The notes under the pieces are model-generated. The model saw nothing but the letters and a program-made list of their open reading frames with translations, searched no databases and had not been told where the DNA came from. Source: an uncultured Clostridia bacterium (GTDB taxonomy: Bacteria > Bacillota > Clostridia > Oscillospirales > Ruminococcaceae). Taken from it: DNA of 8,389 bases. Numbering within the stretch: position 1 is the stretch's first letter; each line of letters opens with the position of its first letter. Positions 1 through 6,276 of this stretch are shown one piece after another. The translations under genes and the position numbers were made by a program. The stretch is taken from positions 1 through 8,389 of the forward strand of contig CAMWRN010000094.1 of the NCBI GenBank assembly GCA_947176675.1, read 5' to 3'.

Positions 1-591
1 ACCGTGGATATTGAGTACGCAAACGAATGCCGTCCCGATTATGTTGGATTTATTCTTTCACAAGGGTTTAAGCGTTCTGTTTCAATTGAGGATTTTCTCA
101 CTCTTGAAAAAGGTCTTGACAAAAATATCAAAAAAGTGGGAGTTTTCGTAAACGAACGTCCGCGTAATATTCTCGATATTGCCGAACATCTTGACGTTAT
201 TCAGCTTCACGGAGACGAGGATTTTTCAACGGTTTTATATTATTCCGAAATAACAGGCTGCGAGATATGGAAAGCAGTTCGTGCAAAAAGTTCAGAGGAC
301 ATTGAACATTTTCAATGGAATCACATTGATAAGCTGCTGATAGACAGCTACTGCGAAAACGCTTACGGCGGCACGGGAAAACGTATAAATACTGAAATTG
401 TTAAAAACGCAAAAATTTCCAAACCGTTCTTTATCGCGGGAGGGATCACTGCGGAAAATGTTTCCGAAATTGTGAGAAACGTTCGTCCATACGGTATAGA
501 CCTCAGCAGCGGCATTGAAACGGACGGCATTAAAGATTTGAATAAAATGAAAAATATCATACAAATTCTAAAGGAGGAAAATTTGAGATGA
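1..591 (+). CDS. trpF: Phosphoribosylanthranilate isomerase (TrpF), 5' end missing
   Basis: TrpF converts N-(5-phosphoribosyl)anthranilate to the carboxyphenylamino-deoxyribulose phosphate in cytoplasmic tryptophan synthesis. The frame is open from the first base of the window (T-V-D-I-E-Y-A-N), so the GTG at position 4 is an internal valine codon and not the start. The family normally begins with about ten more residues holding the KICG motif and its catalytic cysteine, which therefore lie upstream. Visible family motifs are RPDYVGFIL near the start, the VFVNE strand, IQLHGDED, the LIDS...YGGTGKR segment containing the general-acid aspartate region, FIAGGITAENV, and the phosphate-binding GIDLSSGIE near the C-terminus. 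The stop codon overlaps the trpB start as ATGA (588-591), which implies translational coupling in an operon. The identity is secure from motifs and neighbours. Confidence 0.95.
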   Translation, partial: TVDIEYANECRPDYVGFILSQGFKRSVSIEDFLTLEKGLDKNIKKVGVFVNERPRNILDIAEHLDVIQLHGDEDFSTVLYYSEITGCEIWKAVRAKSSEDIEHFQWNHIDKLLIDSYCENAYGGTGKRINTEIVKNAKISKPFFIAGGITAENVSEIVRNVRPYGIDLSSGIETDGIKDLNKMKNIIQILKEENLR

Positions 592-1781
592 ACGAAAAGA
601 AAGGACGCTTCGGTGACTTTGGCGGACAGTACGTTCCCGAAACGGTCATGAACGCAGTTAACGAGCTGGATGCGGCTTATGAAAAATACAAAAACGACCC
701 CGATTTTATTACAGAGCTTAAACGCTACTACCGCGATTACGCGGGAAGACCCTCTATGCTGTATTACGCGGAAAAGATGTCCTCAGACCTTGGCGGAGCG
801 AAAATATACCTAAAGCGCGAGGATCTGAACCACACAGGCTCTCACAAGATAAACAATGTGCTGGGACAGATATTACTTGCAAAGCGCATGGGCAAAACAC
901 GCGTTATTGCCGAAACGGGCGCGGGGCAGCACGGTGTAGCGACTGCTACGGTATGCGCTCTGTTCGGTATGGAGTGTCAGATCTACATGGGCGCAGAGGA
1001 CATTGAAAGGCAGTCCCTGAATGTGTACAGAATGGAGCTGTTAGGCGCAAGCGTTATCTCCGTAAGCGAGGGCACGTCCACGCTGAAAGACGCTATTAAC
1101 GCGGCAATGCGTGACTGGGCAGAAAATATTTCCACAACATTTTATTGTATCGGTTCTGTTATGGGACCTCACCCCTACCCTGCCATGGTACGCGATTTCC
1201 AGAAAATCATTTCCGAGGAAATCCGAGCACAGCTTATAGAAAAAGAAGGCAGACTTCCCGACTGTATCGTTGCCTGCGTAGGCGGCGGCTCTAACGCAAT
1301 GGGTGCGTTCTACGATTTTATAGGGGACGAAAGTGTTCGTCTCGTTGGCGCGGAAGCAGCAGGTCTTGGAGTTGAATCCGGCAAGCACGCCGCTACTGCC
1401 GCAAAGGGTACAATGGGAATTTTCCACGGTATGAAGTCACTTTTCCTGCAAAACGAATTCGGTCAGATAGACCCTGTGTATTCCATCTCCGCAGGATTGG
1501 ACTACCCCGGAATAGGTCCAGAACACGCTATGCTCCACCAAAAGGAACGGGCGGAATATGTTCCCGTTACCGATGAGGAAGCAGTCAGCGCATTTGAATA
1601 TCTTTCACGTGTTGAGGGGGTTATCCCCGCTATCGAATCTGCGCACGCTGTTGCGGCGGCTTTGAAGATCGCTCCGAAAATGGGAAAAGACCAAATTATG
1701 GTCATAAACCTTTCGGGACGGGGCGACAAGGACGTTTACTCGATAGCTCGCTATCGCGGCAAAAACGTGGTAAATTCCTAA
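588..1781 (+). CDS. trpB: Tryptophan synthase beta chain
   Basis: This is the PLP-dependent subunit that condenses indole with L-serine to give tryptophan, working as an alpha2-beta2 complex with TrpA. The 397-residue length is normal for the family. The PLP lysine is K87 in HTGSHKINN. The catalytic glutamate is E109 in AETGAGQHG. The phosphate-binding loop GGGSNAMG is at about 232-239, D305 lies in SAGLDYPGIGPEH, and the serine contacting the PLP ring nitrogen is in NLSGRGDKD (S376). This spacing closely follows the well-studied Salmonella enzyme. The ATG at 588 is supported by an AAGGAGG ribosome binding site at 571-577, inside the end of trpF. All catalytic residues that I can check are present, so the enzyme should be active. 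It is the TrpB1 type that partners a linked TrpA. Confidence 0.98.
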   Translation: MNEKKGRFGDFGGQYVPETVMNAVNELDAAYEKYKNDPDFITELKRYYRDYAGRPSMLYYAEKMSSDLGGAKIYLKREDLNHTGSHKINNVLGQILLAKRMGKTRVIAETGAGQHGVATATVCALFGMECQIYMGAEDIERQSLNVYRMELLGASVISVSEGTSTLKDAINAAMRDWAENISTTFYCIGSVMGPHPYPAMVRDFQKIISEEIRAQLIEKEGRLPDCIVACVGGGSNAMGAFYDFIGDESVRLVGAEAAGLGVESGKHAATAAKGTMGIFHGMKSLFLQNEFGQIDPVYSISAGLDYPGIGPEHAMLHQKERAEYVPVTDEEAVSAFEYLSRVEGVIPAIESAHAVAAALKIAPKMGKDQIMVINLSGRGDKDVYSIARYRGKNVVNS

Positions 1782-1794
1782 GGAGGTCAGGAAG

Positions 1795-2580
1795 ATGAAC
1801 AGAATTGAAAAGACTCTGGGAGAGCTTAAAGCTAAGGGAGAAAAGGCTCTAATAACATTTGTTACGGCGGGAGACCCCGACCTTGAAATCACGGAAAAGC
1901 TTGTTCTTGAAATGTTTGAAAAGGGCTCGGACATTGTGGAGATCGGCGTGCCTTTCTCCGACCCGGTTGCCGAAGGTAAGGTCATTCAGGAAGCAAGCCT
2001 GCGGTCTCTTGCTCACGGCACGAATCTGACGGAAATTTTCGGTATAGTAGAGAATCTACGCCAAAAAACCGACAAACCAATTTTACTTATGATGTATGTC
2101 AACACAATCTTCCGCTTCGGAACTGAACGCTTCTTTAAGCTTTGCCGCGAAAATGGTGTGGACGGCGTTATCGTTCCCGATCTGCCATTTGAGGAGCGGG
2201 ACGAAATACGCTCCTTTGCGGACGATAACGGAGTTATCCCCATAAGCCTTGTTGCCCCCACGTCCCACCAAAGGATAGAGAATATCGCTTCCGACGCGCG
2301 GGGATTCCTCTACTGCGTCTCATCTACAGGCGTAACGGGAACGAGAAGCAACTTCTCCACTGATTTCGACGAGTTTTTCGATGAGATCAAAAAAAGCTGC
2401 AAGGTTCCCGCAATGGTGGGATTCGGTATTTCAAATCCCGATCAGGCAGCGAAAATGGGAAGCTATTGCGACGGAGTCATAGTGGGAAGTGCGATCGTAG
2501 ACATAGTGGGAACGCTTGGCAGGGATTCTGTGGAAAAGGTTGGCGAATTTGTCCGCTCACTCAAGGAAGCTCTTAAATAA
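1795..2580 (+). CDS. trpA: Tryptophan synthase alpha chain
   Basis: TrpA cleaves indole-3-glycerol phosphate to indole and glyceraldehyde 3-phosphate and channels the indole to TrpB. It is 261 residues long, a normal TIM-barrel length. FVTAGDPD is near the N-terminus, the catalytic glutamate E49 is in DIVEIGVPFSDP, and LVAPTS and the phosphate-binding GVTGTR and GFGIS motifs follow. A strong AAGGAGGT ribosome binding site (1780-1787) overlaps the trpB stop, and the gap to trpB is 13 nt. One point is unusual: the catalytic aspartate position of the enteric enzyme (D60, in LADGPTIQ) is glutamate here, in VAEGKVIQ, and the proline after the glycine is lysine. Glutamate at this site is, as I recall, frequent in Firmicutes, so I infer an active enzyme. 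This is the last gene of the operon, and a hairpin follows 23 nt after the stop. Confidence 0.97.
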   Translation: MNRIEKTLGELKAKGEKALITFVTAGDPDLEITEKLVLEMFEKGSDIVEIGVPFSDPVAEGKVIQEASLRSLAHGTNLTEIFGIVENLRQKTDKPILLMMYVNTIFRFGTERFFKLCRENGVDGVIVPDLPFEERDEIRSFADDNGVIPISLVAPTSHQRIENIASDARGFLYCVSSTGVTGTRSNFSTDFDEFFDEIKKSCKVPAMVGFGISNPDQAAKMGSYCDGVIVGSAIVDIVGTLGRDSVEKVGEFVRSLKEALK

Positions 2581-2603
2581 AGCTATCTGAATATCAAAAT
2601 AAA

Positions 2604-2640
2604 GAAAGCAGGTCAGGAAATATTTTCCTGACCTGCTTTC
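2604..2640. terminator. Bidirectional intrinsic terminator between trpA and the GH5 gene
   Basis: A perfect 17-bp inverted repeat (2604-2620 paired with 2624-2640) has a 3-nt loop TAT. It lies 23 nt after the trpA stop and 32 nt after the GH5 stop on the opposite strand. Read leftward, the stem is followed by TTTATTTTG, a reasonable U-tract. Read rightward, the tail is the weaker AAATTTAAAG. It therefore probably ends both convergent transcripts, with the more canonical form serving the GH5 side. Confidence 0.8.
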
Positions 2641-2672
2641 AAATTTAAAGGATTATATGAAGAACCTAAGAA

Positions 2673-3623
2673 TCAAAGATAGTTTACAAGCTCGCCGATC
2701 GCAGACTCTATCCATTTATCGGAAAGTCCGAAGTCCTTCTGCTTGTAGTTCCATGCACAGTGAGATATCCCGAAGCGCTTAAACGCGCCGTTTATAGCTT
2801 TGTACCACTTCAGAACATCCTGTGGCTCGGCTTTCTCTATCACTCCGTATTCTCCGCAGTAAAGCGCTGCGCCGTATTTTTCTGCGGTCTCTATAGCGCT
2901 TGAAAATCTTCCCGCAAAATAATCGGAAGTAATCTCGTTTTCGTCAAAGCTTTTTCTGAACGACACGTCCATGCCGTCCACCCATTCCGCACCCTGATGT
3001 GTGAAATCCATCGGATCGTAACAATGGAAAGACAATATTACATTGTCATCATATGGCTTTACAAGGTCGGGAAGCGCATCGGGACTGTTATTCCAATACC
3101 CTCCCACGATTATCGTTGTATCGGGAGCGACCGCGCGTATTCTTTCAATACAAACGTAAATAGCTTCATTCCACACATCGCTGTAGCTTTTGTCAGTGAC
3201 CTCGTTAAGAAGCTCGAAAGCAACTCTGTCACTGTATTTGCCGTAACGCTCCGCAAGCTTTTCCCACAGACGGTAAAACCTTTCCCGAAGCTCCTTACTT
3301 TCAAAGAAACCGCACTCCTGCTCTCCCTTGTCAAAAGAGTAGCCTGCCGTTTTGTGCAGATCAAGGACAAGATTCAGTCCCGCCTCACCGCACCACTTTA
3401 TTGCGCTGTCAATGTACCCGAAGCCTTTTTCAACAGTGTTGCCGTCACTGTCTTCAACAAGGTTGTAGTCGATCGGCAGACGGACGTGGTCAAGTCCCCA
3501 TGAGGCAATTTTTTCAATGTCGGACTTGCCTATAAAGCTGTCATAATGCTCATATTCATGACAGCACTGCGAGAGCCAGCCGCCGAGATTTACTCCCTTT
3601 TCGTAACCGGTAAATGTTTTCAT
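2673..3623 (-). CDS. Glycoside hydrolase family 5 enzyme, predicted cytoplasmic beta-glucanase
   Basis: This is a single-domain retaining GH5 hydrolase of 316 residues, probably acting on beta-1,4-linked glucose chains or imported oligosaccharides. The (beta/alpha)8 fold motifs appear in order: GVNLGGWLS (11-19), HVRLP with the conserved arginine (R48), LDLHK (88-91), the acid/base glutamate E141 in FELLNEV, FHCY (H200, Y202), the nucleophile E258 in CGEYGV, and the subsite tryptophan W291 in CAWNYK. There is no signal peptide, carbohydrate-binding module or dockerin, so it should stay in the cytoplasm. The ATG is preceded by a modest AAAGGAAA site (3631-3638). It lies 177 nt downstream of the solute-binding protein gene on the same strand and may be co-transcribed, although that gap holds a stem-loop and a weak promoter candidate. 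The GH5 subfamily and exact substrate (cellodextrin, mixed-linkage glucan or mannan oligosaccharide) cannot be settled by eye. The assignment to beta-glucan rests on the neighbouring lichenase. Confidence 0.88.
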   Translation of the reverse strand: MKTFTGYEKGVNLGGWLSQCCHEYEHYDSFIGKSDIEKIASWGLDHVRLPIDYNLVEDSDGNTVEKGFGYIDSAIKWCGEAGLNLVLDLHKTAGYSFDKGEQECGFFESKELRERFYRLWEKLAERYGKYSDRVAFELLNEVTDKSYSDVWNEAIYVCIERIRAVAPDTTIIVGGYWNNSPDALPDLVKPYDDNVILSFHCYDPMDFTHQGAEWVDGMDVSFRKSFDENEITSDYFAGRFSSAIETAEKYGAALYCGEYGVIEKAEPQDVLKWYKAINGAFKRFGISHCAWNYKQKDFGLSDKWIESAIGELVNYL

Positions 3624-3664
3624 ACAGTATTTTCCTTTCCATGGAAATTTTTACAGTTGTTCTG

Positions 3665-3679
3665 TATGCAGACAGCATA
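3665..3679. repeat. Small inverted repeat upstream of the GH5 gene
   Basis: TATGC-agaca-GCATA is a 5-bp perfect inverted repeat with a 5-nt spacer, 42 nt upstream of the GH5 start codon. It could be an operator half-site pair or part of the leader, but a repeat this short in AT-rich DNA may be chance. Confidence 0.25.
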
Positions 3680-3752
3680 TATCTTTCCGCCCGCTAAATA
3701 TACAAAAAGTGCTTGCTAAACATAATATATGCCGGCGGCGGTTTAACTGCAA

Positions 3753-3788
3753 GGCGATATGCCGCACACTGTACCACGGCACATCGCC
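3753..3788 (-). other. Stem-loop in the gap between the binding-protein and GH5 genes
   Basis: On the minus strand, GGCGATGTGCCG pairs with CGGCATATCGCC over 12 bp with one G-U pair, enclosing a 12-nt loop. It begins 12 nt after the stop codon of the solute-binding protein gene. No run of T follows on the minus strand: the next bases are TTGCAGTTAAACC. It is therefore a poor intrinsic terminator. A partial terminator or an mRNA 3'-end stabiliser, which would leave the binding-protein message more abundant than GH5, fits better. Confidence 0.55.
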
Positions 3789-3800
3789 GCAACTCAAAAA

Positions 3801-5240
3801 TCAGCTGTTGGGAAATTCCGCCGCGATCTGCTCGTTAAGCTCGTCAATAGCAAGCTGAGTCATTCCGCTTATGGATTCTCTCGTTGTCGCCCAGTCAGTA
3901 CCGTTGAAAGAAGCCTGCTTAACGCCATCGTCAACCGCGTCGGCAATATCCTTGGTAAGACCTGTGTGAATGTTTATAACGGGGTTTGCATCGGTAAGCT
4001 CTCTTACGGTGTACCACATATCGACCATTTCGTCTGTCCAGCCGTAGTCCTCGCGGTACTGCTTTTCTTCGATAGCAAGAGCGTCCTCGTTCTTGGCGGA
4101 AATAAGCTTACACTTCATAAATGCCGCTGCACCCTCAGGATTGGAAGCGTTCTTGCAGAGCACATAAGCGTCCATGCTTGCAGGCAGGTAATATTTGTCA
4201 GCCTGCGGATCCTTAGGCATGGGAACAAACATTATCTCATCAAGCTTTCCGTATGCGGACAGGTCTGCTTCCCACAGCGCCCATGTTCCGATAGGATAGA
4301 ACAGTGTCTTGCCCTCACTCATTCTCTGTGGCTGCTCGACCCAGTTAAATTCAGCCTTAGGGAGGGGCAGATCGTCTTTTTTAAGGTCGTACATAAAGTT
4401 CTCGGCGCGCTCGATCTCGGGAGTAAGAAGATTGCTCTTGATAACGCCGTTTTCCGCGCTTATCGGGGCAACGCCGGTTGTAAGCAGGAAGTTTGTTTCA
4501 AAGTACCAGCTGTCATATGCGAATTTATCCTGCTCACGGTCGCAGTATTCAATACACATATTTCTGAACTCGTCCCATGTCCACTTGCCCTCTGCAAGAA
4601 GCTCGGCGGGATCGTCAAGACCGTTTGCCTCAATGGTGCTTTTATTATAGATCATGATGCACTTGGAGTCGGTGGTGGTGGCTACAAGATAGTGCTTTCC
4701 GCCCAGCATATGAACGTCTGAAAGCTTCTTTGCTCCCTCGGTCCACAGTTCGCTGTCGTTAAAATCAAGGTACTCGTCCCATGGATCGAACATTCCCGAA
4801 ATCACGCGGCTTGGGAAAGTATCGCCCTCCTGACCGGGAAAGATGTCGGGAGAAGTTCCGCCGACAACAAGTGTTGACAGATCGTTGAAGCGGTTGTCCC
4901 ATGTGGTCTGTATATACTCGATGTTTCCGCCGTATTTTGTCTCAAACATTTCCAGAGCGGTAAGCTTTGGCTTGCCCTGTGCAGGGTTGATGTCATACCA
5001 CGACAGCCACTTGACCGTACCGTTTTCAAGCTTCTCGTCCTCGCTGACTTCAAGCATCTGATCAACCGCGGCTTTGTCCTCGTCGTTAAGCTCCTTCGGA
5101 GCTGTAGCTTCGGTGGTTGTGGTAACTCCGGCAGTATCAGCTGTACCGCCGCCCTGATCGTTTGAACAGGAAGTCATTGCCGCTGTAAGCGAAAGAACGG
5201 AAATAAATGCCAGCGTTCTTCTTAAGTTTAAATTTTTCAT
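3801..5240 (-). CDS. Sugar-type ABC transporter solute-binding lipoprotein (family 1)
   Basis: This is the extracellular substrate-capture subunit of an ABC importer, anchored in the outer face of the membrane. The 479-residue protein starts with a lipoprotein signal peptide (MKNLNLRR, a hydrophobic core, then the lipobox MTSC with lipidated C25) and a threonine-rich flexible linker (TTTTEATAP, about 40-48). The rest has family-1 binding-protein features: the first strand VKWLSWYD, the segment VVGGTSPDIF, PWDEYLD, GKHYLVA, IMIYNKS, GKWTWDEF, LFYPIGTWALW, and a C-terminal alpha-helical part. Family members bind oligosaccharides. The upstream AGGAGAGG (5246-5253) is a strong ribosome binding site for this ATG. 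No permease or ATPase gene is next to it, so it must work with components encoded elsewhere or have a sensory role. Mixed-linkage beta-glucan oligosaccharide as ligand is inferred from the flanking GH5 and GH16 genes. Confidence 0.9.
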   Translation of the reverse strand: MKNLNLRRTLAFISVLSLTAAMTSCSNDQGGGTADTAGVTTTTEATAPKELNDEDKAAVDQMLEVSEDEKLENGTVKWLSWYDINPAQGKPKLTALEMFETKYGGNIEYIQTTWDNRFNDLSTLVVGGTSPDIFPGQEGDTFPSRVISGMFDPWDEYLDFNDSELWTEGAKKLSDVHMLGGKHYLVATTTDSKCIMIYNKSTIEANGLDDPAELLAEGKWTWDEFRNMCIEYCDREQDKFAYDSWYFETNFLLTTGVAPISAENGVIKSNLLTPEIERAENFMYDLKKDDLPLPKAEFNWVEQPQRMSEGKTLFYPIGTWALWEADLSAYGKLDEIMFVPMPKDPQADKYYLPASMDAYVLCKNASNPEGAAAFMKCKLISAKNEDALAIEEKQYREDYGWTDEMVDMWYTVRELTDANPVINIHTGLTKDIADAVDDGVKQASFNGTDWATTRESISGMTQLAIDELNEQIAAEFPNS

Positions 5241-5314
5241 ATAAACCTCTCCTTTTTCAGCTTTGATTTAAAAGCAGTTTTATTCGTTTGCGCATTTGCC
5301 GTTCGTTGTTTGCT

Positions 5315-5373
5315 GTATATAATTTACCATACTTCGGAGAAAAATAATACTACTATTTTGCTTTTTTTATCAA
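5315..5373 (-). promoter_or_regulatory. Promoter region of the solute-binding protein gene, two candidate start points
   Basis: Candidate A is an extended -10, TATGG-TAAATT (hexamer 5321-5326, TG at 5328-5329), with no good -35 but with the paired CAAAAT repeats just upstream, which suits an activator-dependent promoter. Candidate B is TTGATA (5368-5373) and TATTAT (5344-5349) with an 18-nt spacer. Each of its hexamers matches the sigma-A consensus at five of six positions. The region is AT-rich, so chance matches are easy. Mapping the transcript 5' end would decide: near 5314 for A, near 5337 for B. Confidence 0.5.
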
Positions 5374-5382
5374 AATTTTGTT
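5347..5382 (-). promoter_or_regulatory. Paired direct repeat, candidate AraC-regulator operator (binding-protein arm)
   Basis: On the minus strand the proximal copy AGCAAAATAGTAGTAT (5347-5362) is preceded by a degenerate copy AACAAAATTTTGATAA (5367-5382). Their CAAAAT cores (5355-5360 and 5375-5380) are 20 bp apart. The proximal copy matches the copy upstream of the lichenase gene at 14 of 16 positions. The proximal core ends 28 nt before the TAAATT -10 candidate. Direct half-sites two helical turns apart, next to the -35 position, are typical for AraC-family activators. The distal copy also abuts the -35 candidate of the regulator's own promoter, which suggests autoregulation. Confidence 0.55.
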
Positions 5383-5409
5383 GCATTTTTTATCTGACCG
5401 ATGTATAAT
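5381..5409 (+). promoter_or_regulatory. Sigma-A type promoter of the AraC-family regulator gene
   Basis: TTGCAT (5381-5386) and a consensus TATAAT (5404-5409) are separated by 17 nt, with transcription expected to begin near 5416. This places the start of transcription downstream of the TTG at 5378 and supports translation from the ATG at 5471, giving a leader of about 55 nt. The -35 boxes of this promoter and of candidate B on the opposite strand lie back to back, only 7 nt apart. Confidence 0.6.
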
Positions 5410-5470
5410 AGTATTGATGAAAATTTTCGGGATCACAGTCCGTATCTGCCGAAAGGAGGAAATTTCCGCA

Positions 5471-6232
5471 ATGGCCCGGTCAGAAAAGGAGCTTACCTAC
5501 AAAGCGTTTATGAACAGAGAGTATGCTTTTAAACACTCCCCTTTTGAAAAAGAATTTGAGTTTTACGACTGCGTAAAAGGCGGAGATACCGAAAGAGTAA
5601 AGCAGCTCATGACTCCGCTGGGTTCAGGCGGCGCAGGCATTCTTTCCGAGGACTCTCTGCGAAATCTGAAATATCATTTTATTGTAACGATCGCCCTTAT
5701 AACACGCTTCTGCGTGGAGGGCGGAATGGAAATGGAGACCGCTTACACCCTCAGCGACCTGTATATACTGAAGCTGGATAAATGCTCCAGCGCAGAGGAA
5801 ATACACAAGCTGCACAGCGAAGCCATTCTTGATTTCACCAACCGCATGAACAGGATAGCCCGCGGTACTGTCTATTCCAAGCCGATCATAATGACTATGG
5901 ACTATATCTACGATCATCTTCATTCCAAAATCTCTGAGGAGGATATCGCCGAATACGTTTCGCTGAGCCCATCATATCTGTCGAGACTTTTTCACAGCGA
6001 GGTCGGAGTTACGATAAGCACCTACATCGCCGTAAAGCGTGTGGAAACAGCGCAGAATATGCTGAAGTATTCCGACTATGCGCCTCTTGACATAGGCAAT
6101 TATCTTGCGTTTAATTCACACAGCCACTTCATCAGCACATTTAAAAAGTACACAGGAATGACTCCCAACGAGTTCCGCAAAAAATATTACCGCTCCAACT
6201 GGAGCATTGACAGGACAAAAAAGGCAAAATAG
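5471..6232 (+). CDS. AraC-family transcriptional regulator
   Basis: This is a 253-residue DNA-binding regulator, probably the activator of the flanking glucan genes. The C-terminal third (about 139-241) is an AraC/XylS double helix-turn-helix: SEEDIAEYVSLSPSYLSRLF is the first helix-turn-helix and recognition helix, and the second contains PLDIGNYLAF and ends with the signature FKKYTGMTPNEFRKKYY. The N-terminal part (about 24-130) is not a cupin sugar-binding domain. It resembles the helical domain common in clostridial AraC proteins, with LRNLKYHFI, an EGG motif, and AYTLSDLYILKLDKC. Its ligand is unknown. The start at ATG 5471 is chosen because AGGAGG (5454-5459) precedes it and the promoter lies at 5381-5409. 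An in-frame TTG at 5378 would put coding sequence over that promoter. It is divergent from the binding-protein gene and 85 nt upstream of the lichenase gene. Confidence 0.93.
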   Translation: MARSEKELTYKAFMNREYAFKHSPFEKEFEFYDCVKGGDTERVKQLMTPLGSGGAGILSEDSLRNLKYHFIVTIALITRFCVEGGMEMETAYTLSDLYILKLDKCSSAEEIHKLHSEAILDFTNRMNRIARGTVYSKPIIMTMDYIYDHLHSKISEEDIAEYVSLSPSYLSRLFHSEVGVTISTYIAVKRVETAQNMLKYSDYAPLDIGNYLAFNSHSHFISTFKKYTGMTPNEFRKKYYRSNWSIDRTKKAK

Positions 6233-6258
6233 TTATATTTATAGCAAAATAATAATAT
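6223..6258 (+). promoter_or_regulatory. Paired direct repeat, candidate AraC-regulator operator (lichenase arm)
   Basis: GGCAAAATAGTTATAT (6223-6238) and AGCAAAATAATAATAT (6243-6258) are direct copies matching at 12 of 16 positions. Their CAAAAT cores (6225-6230 and 6245-6250) are 20 bp apart. The first copy overlaps the last codons and stop of the regulator gene. The proximal core ends 28 nt before the lichenase -10 box, the same spacing as on the binding-protein side. I infer a binding site for the adjacent AraC-family protein. Confidence 0.6.
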
Positions 6259-6276
6259 ACGCCAAAGCGGCAGAGC

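Noticed and set aside
352..368. Sequence resembling a CcpA cre site (CGAAAACGCTTACG) inside trpF
   Set aside because: It encodes a conserved trpF segment (the CENAYGG region), sits mid-gene in a biosynthetic operon, and a single match of this size is likely by chance.
1784..2634. The ten bases AGGTCAGGAA occur both just before trpA and in the terminator stem, so the terminator's right arm is complementary to the trpA ribosome-binding region
   Set aside because: Only 10 nt match, the flanks differ at once, and the arm is locked in a 17-bp hairpin. Coincidence of purine-rich sequence is the simpler reading.
2997..3503. Open frame of 168 codons on the + strand opposite the GH5 gene
   Set aside because: It is antisense to conserved GH5 motifs, and its translation resembles no family that I know.
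3759..4721. Long open frame (320 codons) on the + strand opposite the solute-binding protein gene
   Set aside because: It is antisense to a clear lipoprotein gene. The translated product shows no recognisable domain and is rich in cysteine and histidine, as expected of a reverse-frame shadow. No ribosome binding site was seen.
5378..5470. In-frame N-terminal extension of the AraC-family gene from a TTG at 5378
   Set aside because: It would place coding sequence over the TATAAT at 5404-5409. No ribosome binding site precedes the TTG, whereas AGGAGG precedes the ATG at 5471.
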